Part shown: positions 32,829 through 48,484 of the stretch, piece after piece
Position numbering within the stretch: position 1 is the stretch's first letter
How the letters are laid out: the number at the start of each line of letters is the position of its first letter
Source of the DNA: Ancylostoma caninum
Taxonomy: Eukaryota; Nematoda; Chromadorea; Rhabditida; Ancylostomatidae
Length of the DNA stretch: 64,000 nt
Assembly (NCBI GenBank): GCA_037903475.1
Contig: JBAJFG010000562.1
Span: forward strand, 372,001-436,000
Reading direction: 5' to 3'
Made by a program: the position numbers and the translations under genes
Notes under the pieces: model-generated
Databases searched by the model: none
What the model was told of the DNA's origin: nothing
What the model saw: the letters and a program-made list of their open reading frames with translations, nothing else

Positions 32829-35800
32829 ATGAAACGAGTTGCCATCATTGGTGCCGGGCCAAGTGGTCTTCCTTCTGCCAGGTAAGGGAAGGCAGCATTC
32901 GAATTTGTTACACAACAATAATATATTTAGAAAAAGAGACTCAAATGTAATGTTTTACACAGACATGCTATACTCTATGGCTTCGAACCAGTCGTTTTCG
33001 AAATGTCAGATAAACTGGGCGGTTTGTGGAACTACAAACCACAGGACAGCGAAGGTAAACGAGTTGAACTTCTGATTGACTTTTAACCCTATTGTTAAAG
33101 GAAAAGACGTCATATATTATGCATTACAGAGGCGTCGGTGATGAAATCAACAGTAATTAACTCCTCAAAGGAGATGAGCGCCTATAGCGACTTCCCGCCA
33201 AAGCCCGAAGCCGCTAATTATATGCACAATCAGAAACTGCTCGAGGTTTGTTATGCCATGTTAGATCGTGTCAGGAGGTGTGAAAAGCCTCCGATATCCC
33301 GACTAAATTCTCAGCCACACCGTTATATAATACCGTCGGGAGCAGAACAGAGCAGCGATAAATCGCATCATATTACCCATGGTAAACGTATTAACGTACC
33401 CAAATTTGCCTTTGGCAATTCTCCCATCAACATCAACATGTTTACCAACTCGCTACGTTGTCTATACCAGCTGCTATTCATTGGGACCTGGATGCACCAT
33501 TGAGCTTGCCCACGCTGAGGCGATTACTCTCCTTCCTTCCCCCCTCCCCCCCCCCCGTCCTCCCGGAATGGGTCGCCGAATTTACGGAATCGCATTATAA
33601 AATGAATTAAAATCTTGGATATGTTTATTTTTGAATTTTTGGTTCGATCATCGTTCCTAAGAATTTATCATTGACTATTCCACATTCAGATCAATGTTTT
33701 TATCATTTTTTTGTTTCTTCTGGCCTCTGAAGCTATGTAGACCACACTTTTTTCCCACACTCCTTCCCCCCCCCCCCTCTCCCATCCACTTTCTCTGTTG
33801 GCCACTGTATAGAACTGAGGCTGAATGGACCACTACCTTACATGTGATCATCTACACTATCGGTGAATGTTATGTGCTTCACAGAAAAATGTCCCAGTGA
33901 GATGGAGGACGATGGAAATACCGCCTGGCAACGACACCATCCAGCTGGTCTGTCGCGGCGCGTGGGTGCTGCGGCGCGGCAGATCAGATAGGCGATATTC
34001 TGTGATGAATGAGTGATCGAGCGGCTCTGCAGGATATGCTTTCTGAAAAAAAAAGGTTTATGAGTTAAGGAGCCCGTTCCCACACCGCGAATTGTAGTGT
34101 AGAACTCCGCGTAGTAATGAATGGGTATGCAAAAACAGGTCTAGATGAAGAAAATCATCCTCTTGGCTCACCCACTATATCCAATATTGGTATCCTGTCT
34201 GAATGGAAGTTTTAACGAGACTACATATAATTATTCCAGTACTTCCAAGACTATGCTGAACATTATAAGCTTCACAAACACATCAAATTCAACCATAAAG
34301 TAACCAACATCCGAAAAGCTGCCGACTACTTGTCAACTGGGAAGTGGTTTGTGGATTACACGGACAGGTTAGCGACTTCTAATGTAGATCTCTGCTTTAG
34401 AGAGGTAAAGTAGCGGTGCAATGTTCTAGCACTGGTACAGCTCAGTCAGACACCTTCGATGCTGTACTGCTCTGCATCGGCCACCATAAAGTCCCGCACT
34501 GGCCAGAAAAATGGCCAGGGCAGGATAAATTCAAGGGACGAATCTTGCATTCACATGACTACAAGGAGCCTACAGGTTAGTGGAAGTGTTGCAGCGAGGA
34601 CACGCCCACGTGGCTAATCTGGGAATTACAGGTTTTGACGAGAAACGCGTGGTTGCTGTTGGTATCGGGAACTCTGGAGCCGACATAGCTGTTGAATTGA
34701 GCAGAGTAGCTGAACAGGTAGCCAATCTATGCATCAGAGACTAAGTATTATTCCTGTGAATATTCTCTCTTCCCAAGCGGACGAGTTTTGTGGGCGAGTT
34801 TTCCAGACAAAAGTAGAGATATTTAGCACTGGTGACTAACACCTACTAGCAGTGGTGAGAGGTCCGAGCAAAAAAAAACCCATCAATTTTCGCTCAGAAA
34901 ACTCGCCTTTTGAGAATGGGAGGGAAGCCAAATCTTTTCTGGGAGACGTTCACAAATCTTGCCATCGTGTTAGCTCCCGCTTGTGATTTAACCTCCTGGG
35001 CAACATTTCGCTCGCTGTATCTCGCCTATCGCCATTAGTAGCCTATGCTGCTCGAACCATGAACCCCCAAGGAAGGGTATACCTAAATTCTTCAAAAATA
35101 TGGCAAATGTCGACTCTGTTTAAAAAAGTGCTATTGGTTGGATGGCGTTTTTGACGCCTTGGTGCGGTATTTGTCATGAGCGACAAAACTCTGAGAATGA
35201 CTCTAAACAGGCCTCACACATACACGACATAACTGGAAAAACCCGCTGAACAGCTCAGCTATCAGTTAAACCTTTGCAAATAACACCATGAGTGCTTTCT
35301 TCTAGGTATACCTGTCCACTCGCAGAGGAGCCTGGATTCTAAATCGCGTACATACTCGCGGTATGCCGCTCGACATCTGTATGGTTAGTTATGTTAAAGT
35401 TTCACACTGTGATTGGTTGAACATCATTTGCCCCGCCCACATTTTGCATTGTTCAGGATCTAAAGCAACCCTACAACTGGTAAAATTTTTTCATGAATAT
35501 TATGAGAACAGAATTATTTTGCCGAGTTCTGAGAACAAGGAAAGATGGCAGCGTGTCTACACTGCTTACATCAGCGAATCACAGACGAGCAAATGACCCG
35601 CCCACATGGGACCAATGCACCCAAAGAAACTCACTCCAACTACTACATATGAACGTCAATTCGATCCGTATTGCTTTCATTTTCAGTCCAGGCGTTTCAT
35701 CCACAGCGTACTCTACTCAATTCCACGATCGATTCGGGCATGGCATGTGCAACGAACGATCAATAATCGTTTCGATCATGCGGCTTATGGCCTGCAGCCG

Positions 35801-38600
35801 AAACACGATGTCTTTGGGTGAGCAAATCAATAGTTAATCACAATATTCTACGAAAAAAAAAACATATGGATCATAATATGAACGGCTAGCGCACAAGATT
35901 ATTTAGTTATGGAACATAGTACCTGGAAGGGGCGGAGCGACCACGACATGCGATTGGCCAGTTTATTCCGCTGGCCGATCGCAGAGCTTGAGCACTCCTC
36001 CATTTCCAGGTGTCTTGCTGCACAATCCCAAAAAGGGGGCAAGATGATGTGTGGCGTAGAGTAATAAGGAACCCCACTGTATTCCTTATATCGTAGCATC
36101 TGTGGTACAAGGCACGACGGAGTCTACATGAAGAGAGAGGACGCAGACGGCGAGAGACGCATTCCTGCCCGCCTCTTTGCTAACCGAATGACCATGGAAA
36201 CCACAAAATCACACAATTTCAGTGCTCATACAACGCAAAATGATGAGCTACCGATTCGTCTCGCTAGCGGGACCGTTATAGTGAAGCCGAATATCGATCG
36301 ATTCACGGAGCATGACGTATACTTCACCGATGGGTCCAAAGTAGAAAATATCGATTACGTGAGCGTGTTTTCAGCGTATTATCCATAGGTCAGATGTTAT
36401 TTCAAGAGCACTTGCAGGTTGTGCTGTCCACCGGTTACGACATCACATTCCCGATCGTTGAAGGTGGAGAATTAATAAAGGTTGGTATTGGAACGATCCC
36501 TCCGGGCTGGCGTAGCGACCAAACGCGACGCATCCACGCGCGGCGCGATCGATTCGGCATGTCTTCCACGCTATAGAATAGCAATCGATTAGTGGTGACG
36601 CTTCACGCACGGCTGCGTGTTGCGTTTTGCCACTGCAACAGTCTGTGACGGTGATTTGACAAAATTTTTGTGTAAGCTGGGAATTTAGAGACCTTCTGTA
36701 GGTCCTCGATTTTCATTCGTCGGTTTGTTCATAGGAACCATGCGTTTGTGAAAAAAAGCTGCAGATTTCTCGGAATGGTATGGAATTAGAGGCAAATCTT
36801 TGTGCCCTAAGGATCTTGGGACCATTTCTCGTGAAGCAAATCGTCTGTCTACTTAATGTCCTTATAAACACGGGTATTTCCGCGATTATGTATGCTGACT
36901 GGACGAGGACTGTTCCCGAGCTCTTTTTCTCATGTAGAGAAATAATAAGCAAATATAAATATATAATTGGTGAATATAAATATGTGGAATATAAGTAATG
37001 CACGTTTCACCAGATTCGCATTCGATATTCTGCTGCCGTTTGCTCTCTTGGATGTCATTCTGTACCATTTCCGGGATGTCTCGAGTAATCAAAGTTCTCC
37101 TCAAAGATCCCCTTGCCTAAAGTTCTTCTTAGTCCAGCAAATTAAAATCCCAGATGATAGATTGTATCATTTACCCACAAAAATTCGTGCTGCTTTTTGT
37201 AGGTGGAAAATAACCGTGTCGAACTGTACAAATATATGTATCCTCTTGACCAACCTCACAACACCTTCGCTGTCATCGGTTTGATTCAGGTTTGGCTTTT
37301 TTATGGATCTCATTTTTTTCCAGAAATTCCGACAGATTCAAAATTTGAAAAAAAAAATCCGAAAAAAAATCACCACTTAGTTCTCGCTTATACCACGTTC
37401 TATAACGCTTTATCGTTGTTTTTTTTTTGCTTTGTTTAAATTACACTTTGATTGGGAAGTTCTAGAGAAGGATCCTATTTTTACTCTCATTTTTACCGAC
37501 TTATTTTATTTTTTTTCCATCTTGAAATATGTTAAATAGTGTTGTTTCTAGCCATTAGGCTCGATCATGCCAGTAGCAGAGATGCAGGCACGAGTCTTTT
37601 TCTCTGCGCTCTCTGGTGAATCAACACTGCCTTGCGCGTCAGAAATGCGGAAGGATGTAAGAGATAAAAGAGAAAGAATGAAGAAACACTTTGTGGAAAG
37701 CCACAGACACACATTACAGGTACGAGAGTTTCAAAACAATGTGATGCGAGAACTGGTCCCTCCTATTTTTCAAGTCATTTCTACACTGAATACGTATCCC
37801 AGCTCATATACCTCTCAGAGTCAGTCCTTCTCACGCATTTCATCCCGATTTTGACGCAAGTATTGCGAAATTTTCCCTGAAAAGCTCCTAGGGACCAGTT
37901 CTCGTCGGCTTTTGCCTTATTCTAGATCGAAGGAACTAGAGAGATTGCTTAAGGTTGACTACATACCATTCATGGATGAACTGGCGACAATCATAGGCTG
38001 CCGACCACGGTTCCTGCCGCTACTTTTCCAGGATACTGCACTGGCAATAGCAACGACTTTTGGACCTTGTGCTCCTTATGTTTATAGAATAAATGGTCCG
38101 CATAAGTGGGAGGGTACGTTTAGTTGAATTTTGAGAGAGTGTTGTTTTCTTTCTATAAAAACGTTTATTTTTGATAGAAAATTTTGTGCAGCATCAAATT
38201 TCACAAGGATATGCTCAAAAGTGGGCGGAGCTTTTTGTGCACAGCCAGAAATGGAAAAGCTGCTGGGACCAGGTTTTTCAGAACATTTTAAGCTCAATTC
38301 TTGTGGGAAAATTGATGCAGCCTTTTGTCGAATAACAGCTGTATCTGACCACTCCAGCCGGTGTGTGCCTAGCCCCGCCCACGTCTAGATTATTGAAATA
38401 GTGAAATAAATTTCCACACGACTGGAGCCACCGAAACAATTTCAGGAGCTCGCGAAGCCATCCTTAATCTTCCTGAACGTGTGAAATGTGGTGCATGGCC
38501 GTCGTATCAAATGCAACCACAAAAGGAGGGTGGAATTTCATGGCCGCTTATCATCCTTGGCATGCTGATCATGCTATTGCCTAGGATATTTACATTATAA
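32829..38600 (+). CDS. Flavin-containing monooxygenase (541 aa, 14 exons)
   Basis: Exons: 32829-32881, 32963-33054, 33130-33245, 34240-34367, 34403-34575, 34632-34717, 35306-35383, 35687-35817, 36223-36358, 36418-36480, 37203-37289, 37552-37719, 37954-38113 and 38446-38600; phases agree and the total is 1626 nt. FMOs oxygenate N- or S-containing small molecules using FAD, NADPH and O2, normally at the ER. The FAD motif GAGPSG is at residues 8-13, the FMO signature FKGRILHSHDY at 173-183, the NADPH motif GIGNSG at 198-203, and STGYD (usually ATGYD) at 335-339. The last 20 residues (ISWPLIILGM and on) form a hydrophobic tail anchor. Length fits the family (about 530). An acceptor ATTTCAG eight bases before the ATG suggests trans-splicing. 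Intron 3 (994 bp) contains C-rich repeat sequence. Confidence 0.95.
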
Positions 38601-38617
38601 CTTCCTTTTTGCGAAGC

Positions 38618-38623
38618 AATAAA
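38618..38623 (+). terminator. Polyadenylation signal of the monooxygenase gene
   Basis: AATAAA lies 18 bases after the stop codon, a usual spacing for nematode genes. Confidence 0.6.
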
Positions 38624-38929
38624 TAATTTAAATTTTCCTGTTGTAGAGATGAGAGTGAAATAACGTGAAAGTTCTTAAAATTACACAACGTATTATACTA
38701 GTACTTACAAGTTGAGTACGCAAGCAGTGTGACGGGAAATGCTCATTTTTAGTAGCCTAATGAGCTTGAGTAGTTCTAGTTTTATCTGTGTTGTATGGTT
38801 CTCTTTGACAGCAAACACGGTGAGCAGTTTAAATAACAGTCTAGTAGGATAAGCCTGACCAATTTTCGGAATGCTTACCCTTCCTCTATCGATCTGAAAA
38901 AAATCTATCTCAAGACTATAGGTGGCTAG

Positions 38930-39010
38930 CAGTAGCGGACGCAGAAAGTGGGCGGGAGGGGGGGGGGGCGTGGGAAAAAAGTGGGGTCTCCCCCGTTTTG
39001 GAGACCCAGA
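38930..39010. repeat. Interspersed G-run repeat end (CAGTAGCGGACGCAG)
   Basis: Starts CAGTAGCGGACGCAGAAAG, then a G-tract, then AAAAAAGTGGGGTCTCC. It matches the segment at 21128-21204 in opposite orientation. AT-rich low-complexity sequence (repeated AATAATAA) follows to about 39110. Confidence 0.5.
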
Positions 39011-39286
39011 CGGAAAATAAATTTAATAGAAATATTAATAATAATAAATAATTAATAAAAATTATATTAAAAATAATAATAAACATAACCTAATAAAAAT
39101 AAACTAATACGAGATTTTTATTTGCATTGTAAAGTGATTTCGAAAATTTGATAATGGGCAGAATAATAGAATGATATCAGCAGAGGGCAGGTATTGCGGA
39201 CATCGACCAGATTCATCCTAATGCACCATACACTCGCCGCCATTCTCATTGATATTTGGTGTATTTGCACAGATAACTTTACTATC

Positions 39287-39503
39287 ATGATGTGTGGGTC
39301 ACGATGAGGCAAAAGTGGGCGGGCAATGTGTCTGCGATTGGTTCATTCGAACCCTCGCTCCGCCCTTCAGGACCTACTCGCACCAATTCGCGCGCGATTT
39401 CACCATAGTTGCCCATGCAAATTTGAATGTGAGTGGGGACGAGTCAACGCCGAAGGGCGGGAAGACGCCGCCCCATTTTGCCTCATCATGACCCACACCC
39501 CTA
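39287..39503. mobile_element. MITE, about 217 bp, inverted repeats about 33 bp
   Basis: The left end GTGTGGGTCACGATGAGGCA (from about 39291) is matched inverted at the right end by GTGTGGGTCATGATGAGGCA (to about 39500). Open frames on both strands across it are products of the inverted symmetry. Confidence 0.65.
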
Positions 39504-39619
39504 TCATGGAGCAGCATCGTCGCGACGCGGTTTGACAAAGCTCTGACACGTTTTGACACGCACCACGACGGGTACCAGTAGTTCCCATTCGTTGCAACAC
39601 GTTGAACGTCACGCGTTGC

Positions 39620-41660
39620 ATGTCAAGACGTGTCAGAACAGCGCCGATAGCGCGTCGCGAAACGCCGCCAACTGGTGCACCACGGGTGGATGTGAATGAC
39701 TGTGCCTATAGTAACTATACTACTATTCTGTACACCTTTCCAAAATGATGTTCCCACTGTTGTTCTATACCTGAAATGAGTTAATCAACCTCATGCTTCT
39801 TAAAGGCTCAGCTTGAGGTGCTACGTAAATTTATTCTATACTTTCGAAGGATTTTCCATAGAACTGATCAGTGCAGCAGATGCACCATCAATGAGTATAG
39901 TGTGTGGCCTCCGATAGTATCAGTGACACCACGGACGCGTGCGTTCACCTGCGTCAGTGCTGCGTCGTGTGTGTTTATGGACATATCCACTAGTTTAGTC
40001 GAACGCGCAGACATCTAGCATAAGTTGACTTTCCTTAGTGGGGGTTCAAAAATGTGACACGGAGGTGTTCTATGAAAATCTGCTATCTTGCTCTATTTTT
40101 GATCTCACCGAAAACATCTCAAAAGAGGAAAAACAAGTAACTCTCTACTGTCATAGTTCTGGAAGAGTACTAATTATCGACAAAATTTCTAAAAGACAGA
40201 TGTTCTGGACGTAAGTTGCCAAAACGATAGGTTATGTGTAGAGAAAGTGGGGAGGACCAACGTTACTTGTGAACCATTCTTGAACAGTATAGCTACTAGG
40301 GAGTGGACGAGTTTTCTTAGTTGGTATGCAATCAGGGGCGCGCCACTTTGTAGGCCATATCGGTGAAACAACGGTGGGATATAGGTGGATCCACGGTGGT
40401 GAAACGTTCGAAATAACTGTCTACACGAAAGCAGGCTGCAGTCGACGTCTATCGTTCGATCTTCCATCCACGAACCTTTGAGGATTCACTGTGCGTTTAT
40501 GTGGTGGCTACATTTCTTGGAGGATGGATCACCATGTTGACATTTGTGTTCTCCTATTGGCTGGTTTGTTTTATATAAAACTTATTGCTTCAAATGTGTG
40601 ATTTTGCCACCTACGATGCCGGTCAATCATGTTTGCGCGGCAGAATACCGCCCATCTTGTCTGCGGCGCGGCACCATTTACGCGGTGCGGCAGACCAGCA
40701 GGGGGCTGTTGTCGATGAATATTGTCGATATTCTATGTTTTTCTTATGTTTGATGGTACGCTGACTCAAGCATTTCGCTGTGAAAAAAGACACCGTGAAA
40801 AACTGTGGAAAACACGAGAAAAAAAAACCAATACCGGCCAAGCGCAGCAAGTAAGACGCCCAGTTGGTCTGCCGCGCCGCGTAGATGGCGGGGCGGGGCA
40901 GAGCAGATGGGTGGTGTTATCAGTGCAAAAATAATTGACGCCACTGCGCATGCAGCGAAAGTCGGCGGTCTTGCACTGGAGAAAATGGAGAGCCGCTACG
41001 CACCAGCGATGCGAAAGAGGCAGATCGTCTGAAAACGCCATCGGTGTAGTTGCTGCTTCTTCTGCCACTAGTACTCCTGTACTATGAGAGCTGGAGTAGG
41101 AATGCTCTGAGAAATACGATAGCAGCTGTCCCTACCAGTACGCTCCAGACTCATGGCGGCCAAATCCCCTATCGCGCCGCGTCAGTACTGCGTTGCGGCT
41201 CTCCTCCTTCTGCAGTGCAATAACGATTGCCCTTTACTGTACATTAGCTAACTGATGTGTGATCGCGCAAAAACCTACTCACTAGTAATATTTTAGTACT
41301 TCCGCATGCCGATACCGCAGTACACATATGAGCTGGTGACTGGTGGATGCGTCCAGATAACGCCTGGTAAAGAAGTGGGTTTCGCAGAATATTGAGCGCA
41401 CAATAAATTTTAGTGATCAATAATTTTTACGAGTATATTTACTCAGTGCAATCTTATGAAATCAATTTCAGTCCGTGTCAGAAGAGGTGGATCGAGGTGG
41501 AGGCGGCTCGCCACGAGATCACCGTAGCAATGAGCCAATCAAAACGAGCAACGAAGCGGCTAACGTGAGCCGCGAGCTTTTCGCCTACGCGGAACAGGCG
41601 ACTCAGGCGCCGTCTCTGGTGGAAACACCCACCCAGATTGATGACTTTGAACTTCACTGA
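39620..41660 (+). CDS. Predicted single-pass membrane protein of unknown family (277 aa)
   Basis: I do not recognise the family. Seven exons with consistent phases: 39620-39729, 39862-39992, 40039-40210, 40288-40319, 40442-40563, 41297-41374 and 41472-41660. The N-terminal part (about 1-164) has scattered cysteines (for example DQCSRC, CDTEVFY, SLYCHSSG-like YCHSSG) and sequons at Asn32 and Asn106. A single hydrophobic segment follows at about 165-189 (LCVYVVATFLGGWITMLTF). The tail of about 88 residues is polar (ITPGKESVSEEVDRG, then to FELH). No signal peptide is seen at the chosen ATG, so an upstream first exon may be missing. Exons 3, 5, 6 and 7 are the best supported; the donor of exon 2 (ACTA then GTTTAG) and the 32-base exon 4 are weaker. 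It is in the same orientation as its neighbours, the monooxygenase and thymidylate synthase. Confidence 0.6.
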
Positions 41661-41677
41661 TACGTGCATGATCTGTT

Positions 41678-41859
41678 ACAGGGAACTCCAAATGGCCTTA
41701 TGCAAGGGGAGGGTACGCGGCGCGGCGTGGCACTCGGGTTCTCTGCTGCTAGCAGACAGCAGACAACCAGAGCCAGATGCAGAGCGCCCGTGTCTCTGCC
41801 CACGAAAGCCGCGTCGTGGCCCCGCCCCTTGCACATGGACGTTTGGAGTTCCTTGTAGC
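41678..41859. mobile_element. MITE family 2 copy (about 180 bp)
   Basis: Inverted ends ACAGGGAACTCCAAATGGCC and, read inverted, AAGGAACTCCAAACGTCC surround a GC-rich core. Copies with the same ends lie at 57694-57875 and 59660-59841. It starts only 18 bases after the stop codon of the membrane-protein gene, so it may lie in its 3' UTR. Confidence 0.7.
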
Positions 41860-43073
41860 TCAGAGAGGGCCGATGGAGTGACCTTGTCTGCAATAACGAC
41901 CGCACTGGTTCCATGAAATGGCGACGCAAGAAGCGTCTGGAAGGAAATTTTACTAAATGGCAATACGGAGGCATCAGAATGAATGAACCACACACACATC
42001 AAAAAAGCGTAAAAATTAGCCGACAGTTGGCCAACAACGTGATGAGGTCGTAATGGCAGACAAAGTCACAGCACCGGCCCTCTCTGAGCAACCAGACTGT
42101 ATGGTCGCGTTGATTTGTAAATTAATGTAGTTGTAAAGTGAATAAGAAGGTGTTGGCGTTTTCACTGGTGTAATTTGAGCTCAGTATGTGCGTCAAATGT
42201 TCGACGATATTGCAAAGGTGGGGCAGGACTCACTCATGACGCAGCGCACGCAAGTGATGCACAACACGCCTCTGCCGTATCCTGGGTGAAATTTCACGAA
42301 CCGGATAGGAAACGCAAGAAATCCGGAGGCCTTGAATGCGATGTCAAGCATCATGCATCTAAGAATGTGAGTCCTGTGACGTAAAAGAATTTTACAAGCT
42401 GTGTGAGGTAACCGAGGCTTCGTAATTTGGCGCATCGTCGAAAAAAAAAGCTGCATAGGAAGAACGGTTAGGTTTGTGATTGTGAGAGTATCTTTATAAG
42501 GAATTCAGCAATCTCTGTGTTTCTTTCATAGTTTTGATGCGCAGTTGATGTTCCTTACGCTGGCTACTACTTTGAATTGAGGTCGAGGAACTACAAGTCT
42601 AGTTCTCTGATATATTTATCCGATTTTCGATGAAGACGTCATGCAGGTGCATTGAATCAACGTATATTTCGTGAAAATTCCATTTAAATCATGGTTTTCG
42701 AATGCAAACACAAGTTATTTGATGCATTCAATGGGTCAGGGAATTGCTGGATGTGGGTGGGTCGATTTGAAATGCGCGCCAGCGCGGGAACAATCTATTG
42801 AGTGCAAATTCCACGGAGCAGCGGTGACGAGACTCTACTAAAGCAAGGATCGTCTTCCTTATGTGTTTTCGCTTTTGTTACTTCACCTATGAACTTCACC
42901 TATGAGTTGTTTTACGCATACAACTGGCCATTCTCCCTTGAATTCTTTCCAGTTTATTGTTGTTTTACCATCGCAGCAGGTGTGGTCCATTCCAGTCCTT
43001 TTTTTCTGTCGTTCTCAGAAGTTAGACATCGTTATTTATTCGGCTATTTATCACTTCCTTCTTCTTTTTTAGA
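41860..43073. other. Intergenic stretch before thymidylate synthase
   Basis: I see no exon with splice support here. The last bases before the next ATG are a pyrimidine tract ending in TTTTTTAG, the acceptor used by the thymidylate synthase gene. Confidence 0.4.
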
Positions 43074-46323
<3,250 letters not shown>

Positions 46324-48484
46324 AGGAGACCTTGCGAATGTGCTCGATTATATCTGATCTTGCCATTTTCTTTCTCTTTTCGAGCTTGGATATTCTGCAT
46401 TAATCTCATCATACCACTTCATCTTTTCATTTTTGTTAACTTTTTTTCTTCTTACAAGACATGTCTTTAAATTATCTCCACGGGTATCATGGTAGATGAA
46501 AATTGCTAACTGTTGACAGATGTAGTATGTGGGTGACACGCGGTCGTGGATACCATGGGTTAGTGCAAATGACTTTCCGATGCAAACTTATGGGTTCTTT
46601 CCCTCTGAATTCCGTTCCTTTTTTAGCTTGACAAGTTATATAATGTTGAACTACATAAATGCACTGACTCCTCACTTCTGTAATCCAGTAAGTCTAACAC
46701 CCTTTCGTAGGCCAAATCACCAACTAGGTGGTTTGATCAATTCGGCTTTTCAGTTTAGAACTTGTTCTTAATTCACTTTTCGTTCTAGCCGTTTCGCTTT
46801 TCTGATATCGAATGGCGCACAAGATATTGATAATGCTTAGTACTTCGTAGAGAAATTGTTTTTGTCTCTCTCAGTTGCAGTTTTCCTATTTTTTATTACT
46901 GGTAAATCATGCATGTGTACGGATGGCATGAGAGCCTTTGCCAGCAGAAACTATCTATCGAGTTATTCACGAAAACATCGCAAATTTCCATTCTTGCCCT
47001 TGAGTGTTTTTACCTGTCTCTGTCTACACTTATCTGCATGGATAACTGACATTTGTTGTTTTGTTGTTTCGGTTTGAAAAAGAAATCAACCAAAGGTTGT
47101 TGACGTTAAATAAAACGTGTGGAGAATAAGGGTGTAACGGTGTCTTGGTAGAGAGAAGTCATAAAAGTAGAAGTAGGTCAGGGGCTGGTGTATAAGTGTG
47201 CTACGAAATTCGTGCAGGATGAAGCCATACAAGAGATTCGCTCATACCAGATTGCTTAATCTTCTGTGAAAGATGAGGTTTTAGGTTTTCTGTGCTATGT
47301 AGCGTAAAATGGGCGGTGTTCTCGAGCTTTCCGGGTCGAGCTCTACGATTGGTTAATTCTTCTAACTGGCCACTCTTAGATCTGGACCTTACAGCCCTTT
47401 CCGAATATAAAGCCCATTTCTGAAGATATTAGCTTTTAATATTGAATAATTAATAGTGAGTACTTTAAAAATGATAATGAAAATGAACAATAAAAGATAA
47501 GCTGAAACAATCTTCTTATGAACTTTACTAAACTCTATTTTATGAAGTAATTTCAAAAATTCGGCGGCCATTTTCGCCTCTCCGCTGCCACCTGCGTCAG
47601 CCACTGGTATGAGCTCTTAAATTGCTATTAAGCATTGTACTCCTCTAGTGTTTAAGCTACTCAAGCGTTTATGTTGCTACGTTGTACTCATCAAGGAACA
47701 TAGCGTCTTCTGTCGCTTTGATGGCGGCACTGGTTTTGATACATATCGATTGCGGATCGGCTACTGCGCCTAATACGCATCGCGCCGAATCGATCGATAT
47801 ATACGTAAACTCGTGTCGCTGCAACGGCAGCGACTGATAGCGATAAGTGTAGCACCAGCCTTAAAGGGGTTTGGATGGTCTGGCGAGAGGCTTTTTTCGT
47901 CCTGCTTTCGCACACATGAGGTACGCATTAGAGATTCAGACACTGACTGAGACTTTTTATTTTCTCCCGATGGTGTAGTAGTGAACAATCTTCAATATTT
48001 ATTTTATTTATCGAATAGTATCATCATATATGATTTATGTCAAGCAATCCGTAGAAAAATCAATATATAATTTTAAAATTTCGTTTGTTCTGTCGAAACT
48101 TCTGATGAGCAGCCATTTTACTAGAAAAAAGGCAGCCTACATCCACAGTGACATTGTCTGCAATAACGACAAGAGCAAAACAAAGGAAGACATTATGCAC
48201 GTTTGGAAAGTCATAGAAGTGTAACATGGAAGGGATGGAGATTAGTTAATATTTACGAAAAATAATTAAATAGTTGAAAATTATTGCATTTTATGGTCAA
48301 TGAGTACTTAGCAGGTAGTATCAGCAGGTTAATACAGCATCTATAAATAGAATCGAATCGAACTGTAGGCATCAAATTCGACATATTATGATCGATATAA
48401 TGATTTCCCTCTTTTTTCTTAGCCTACTCTTGTCGAATTTATAGTCCTTCCGACTCGCGCCAGTTTCTTTCCATCGGGCGAGTT
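46324..48484. other. Intergenic stretch between convergent genes
   Basis: Lies between the 3' ends of thymidylate synthase and the minus-strand S/P-rich gene. A transposon-like end (CAGTGGCTGACGCAGG, minus strand) finishes at 47606. No exon was supported. Confidence 0.4.

Noticed and set aside
39294..39621. Several open frames on both strands
   Set aside because: They coincide with the inverted-repeat MITE at 39287-39503.
40805..41032. Frame with VISAKIIDATAHAAKVGGLA as an extra exon of the membrane-protein gene
   Set aside because: Including it breaks the phase between the well-supported exons at 40442-40563 and 41297-41374, and it overlaps repeat-like GC-rich sequence.
41654..42002. Overlapping open frames of about 90-110 codons on both strands
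   Set aside because: They fall in a GC-rich palindromic MITE and arise from its inverted symmetry.
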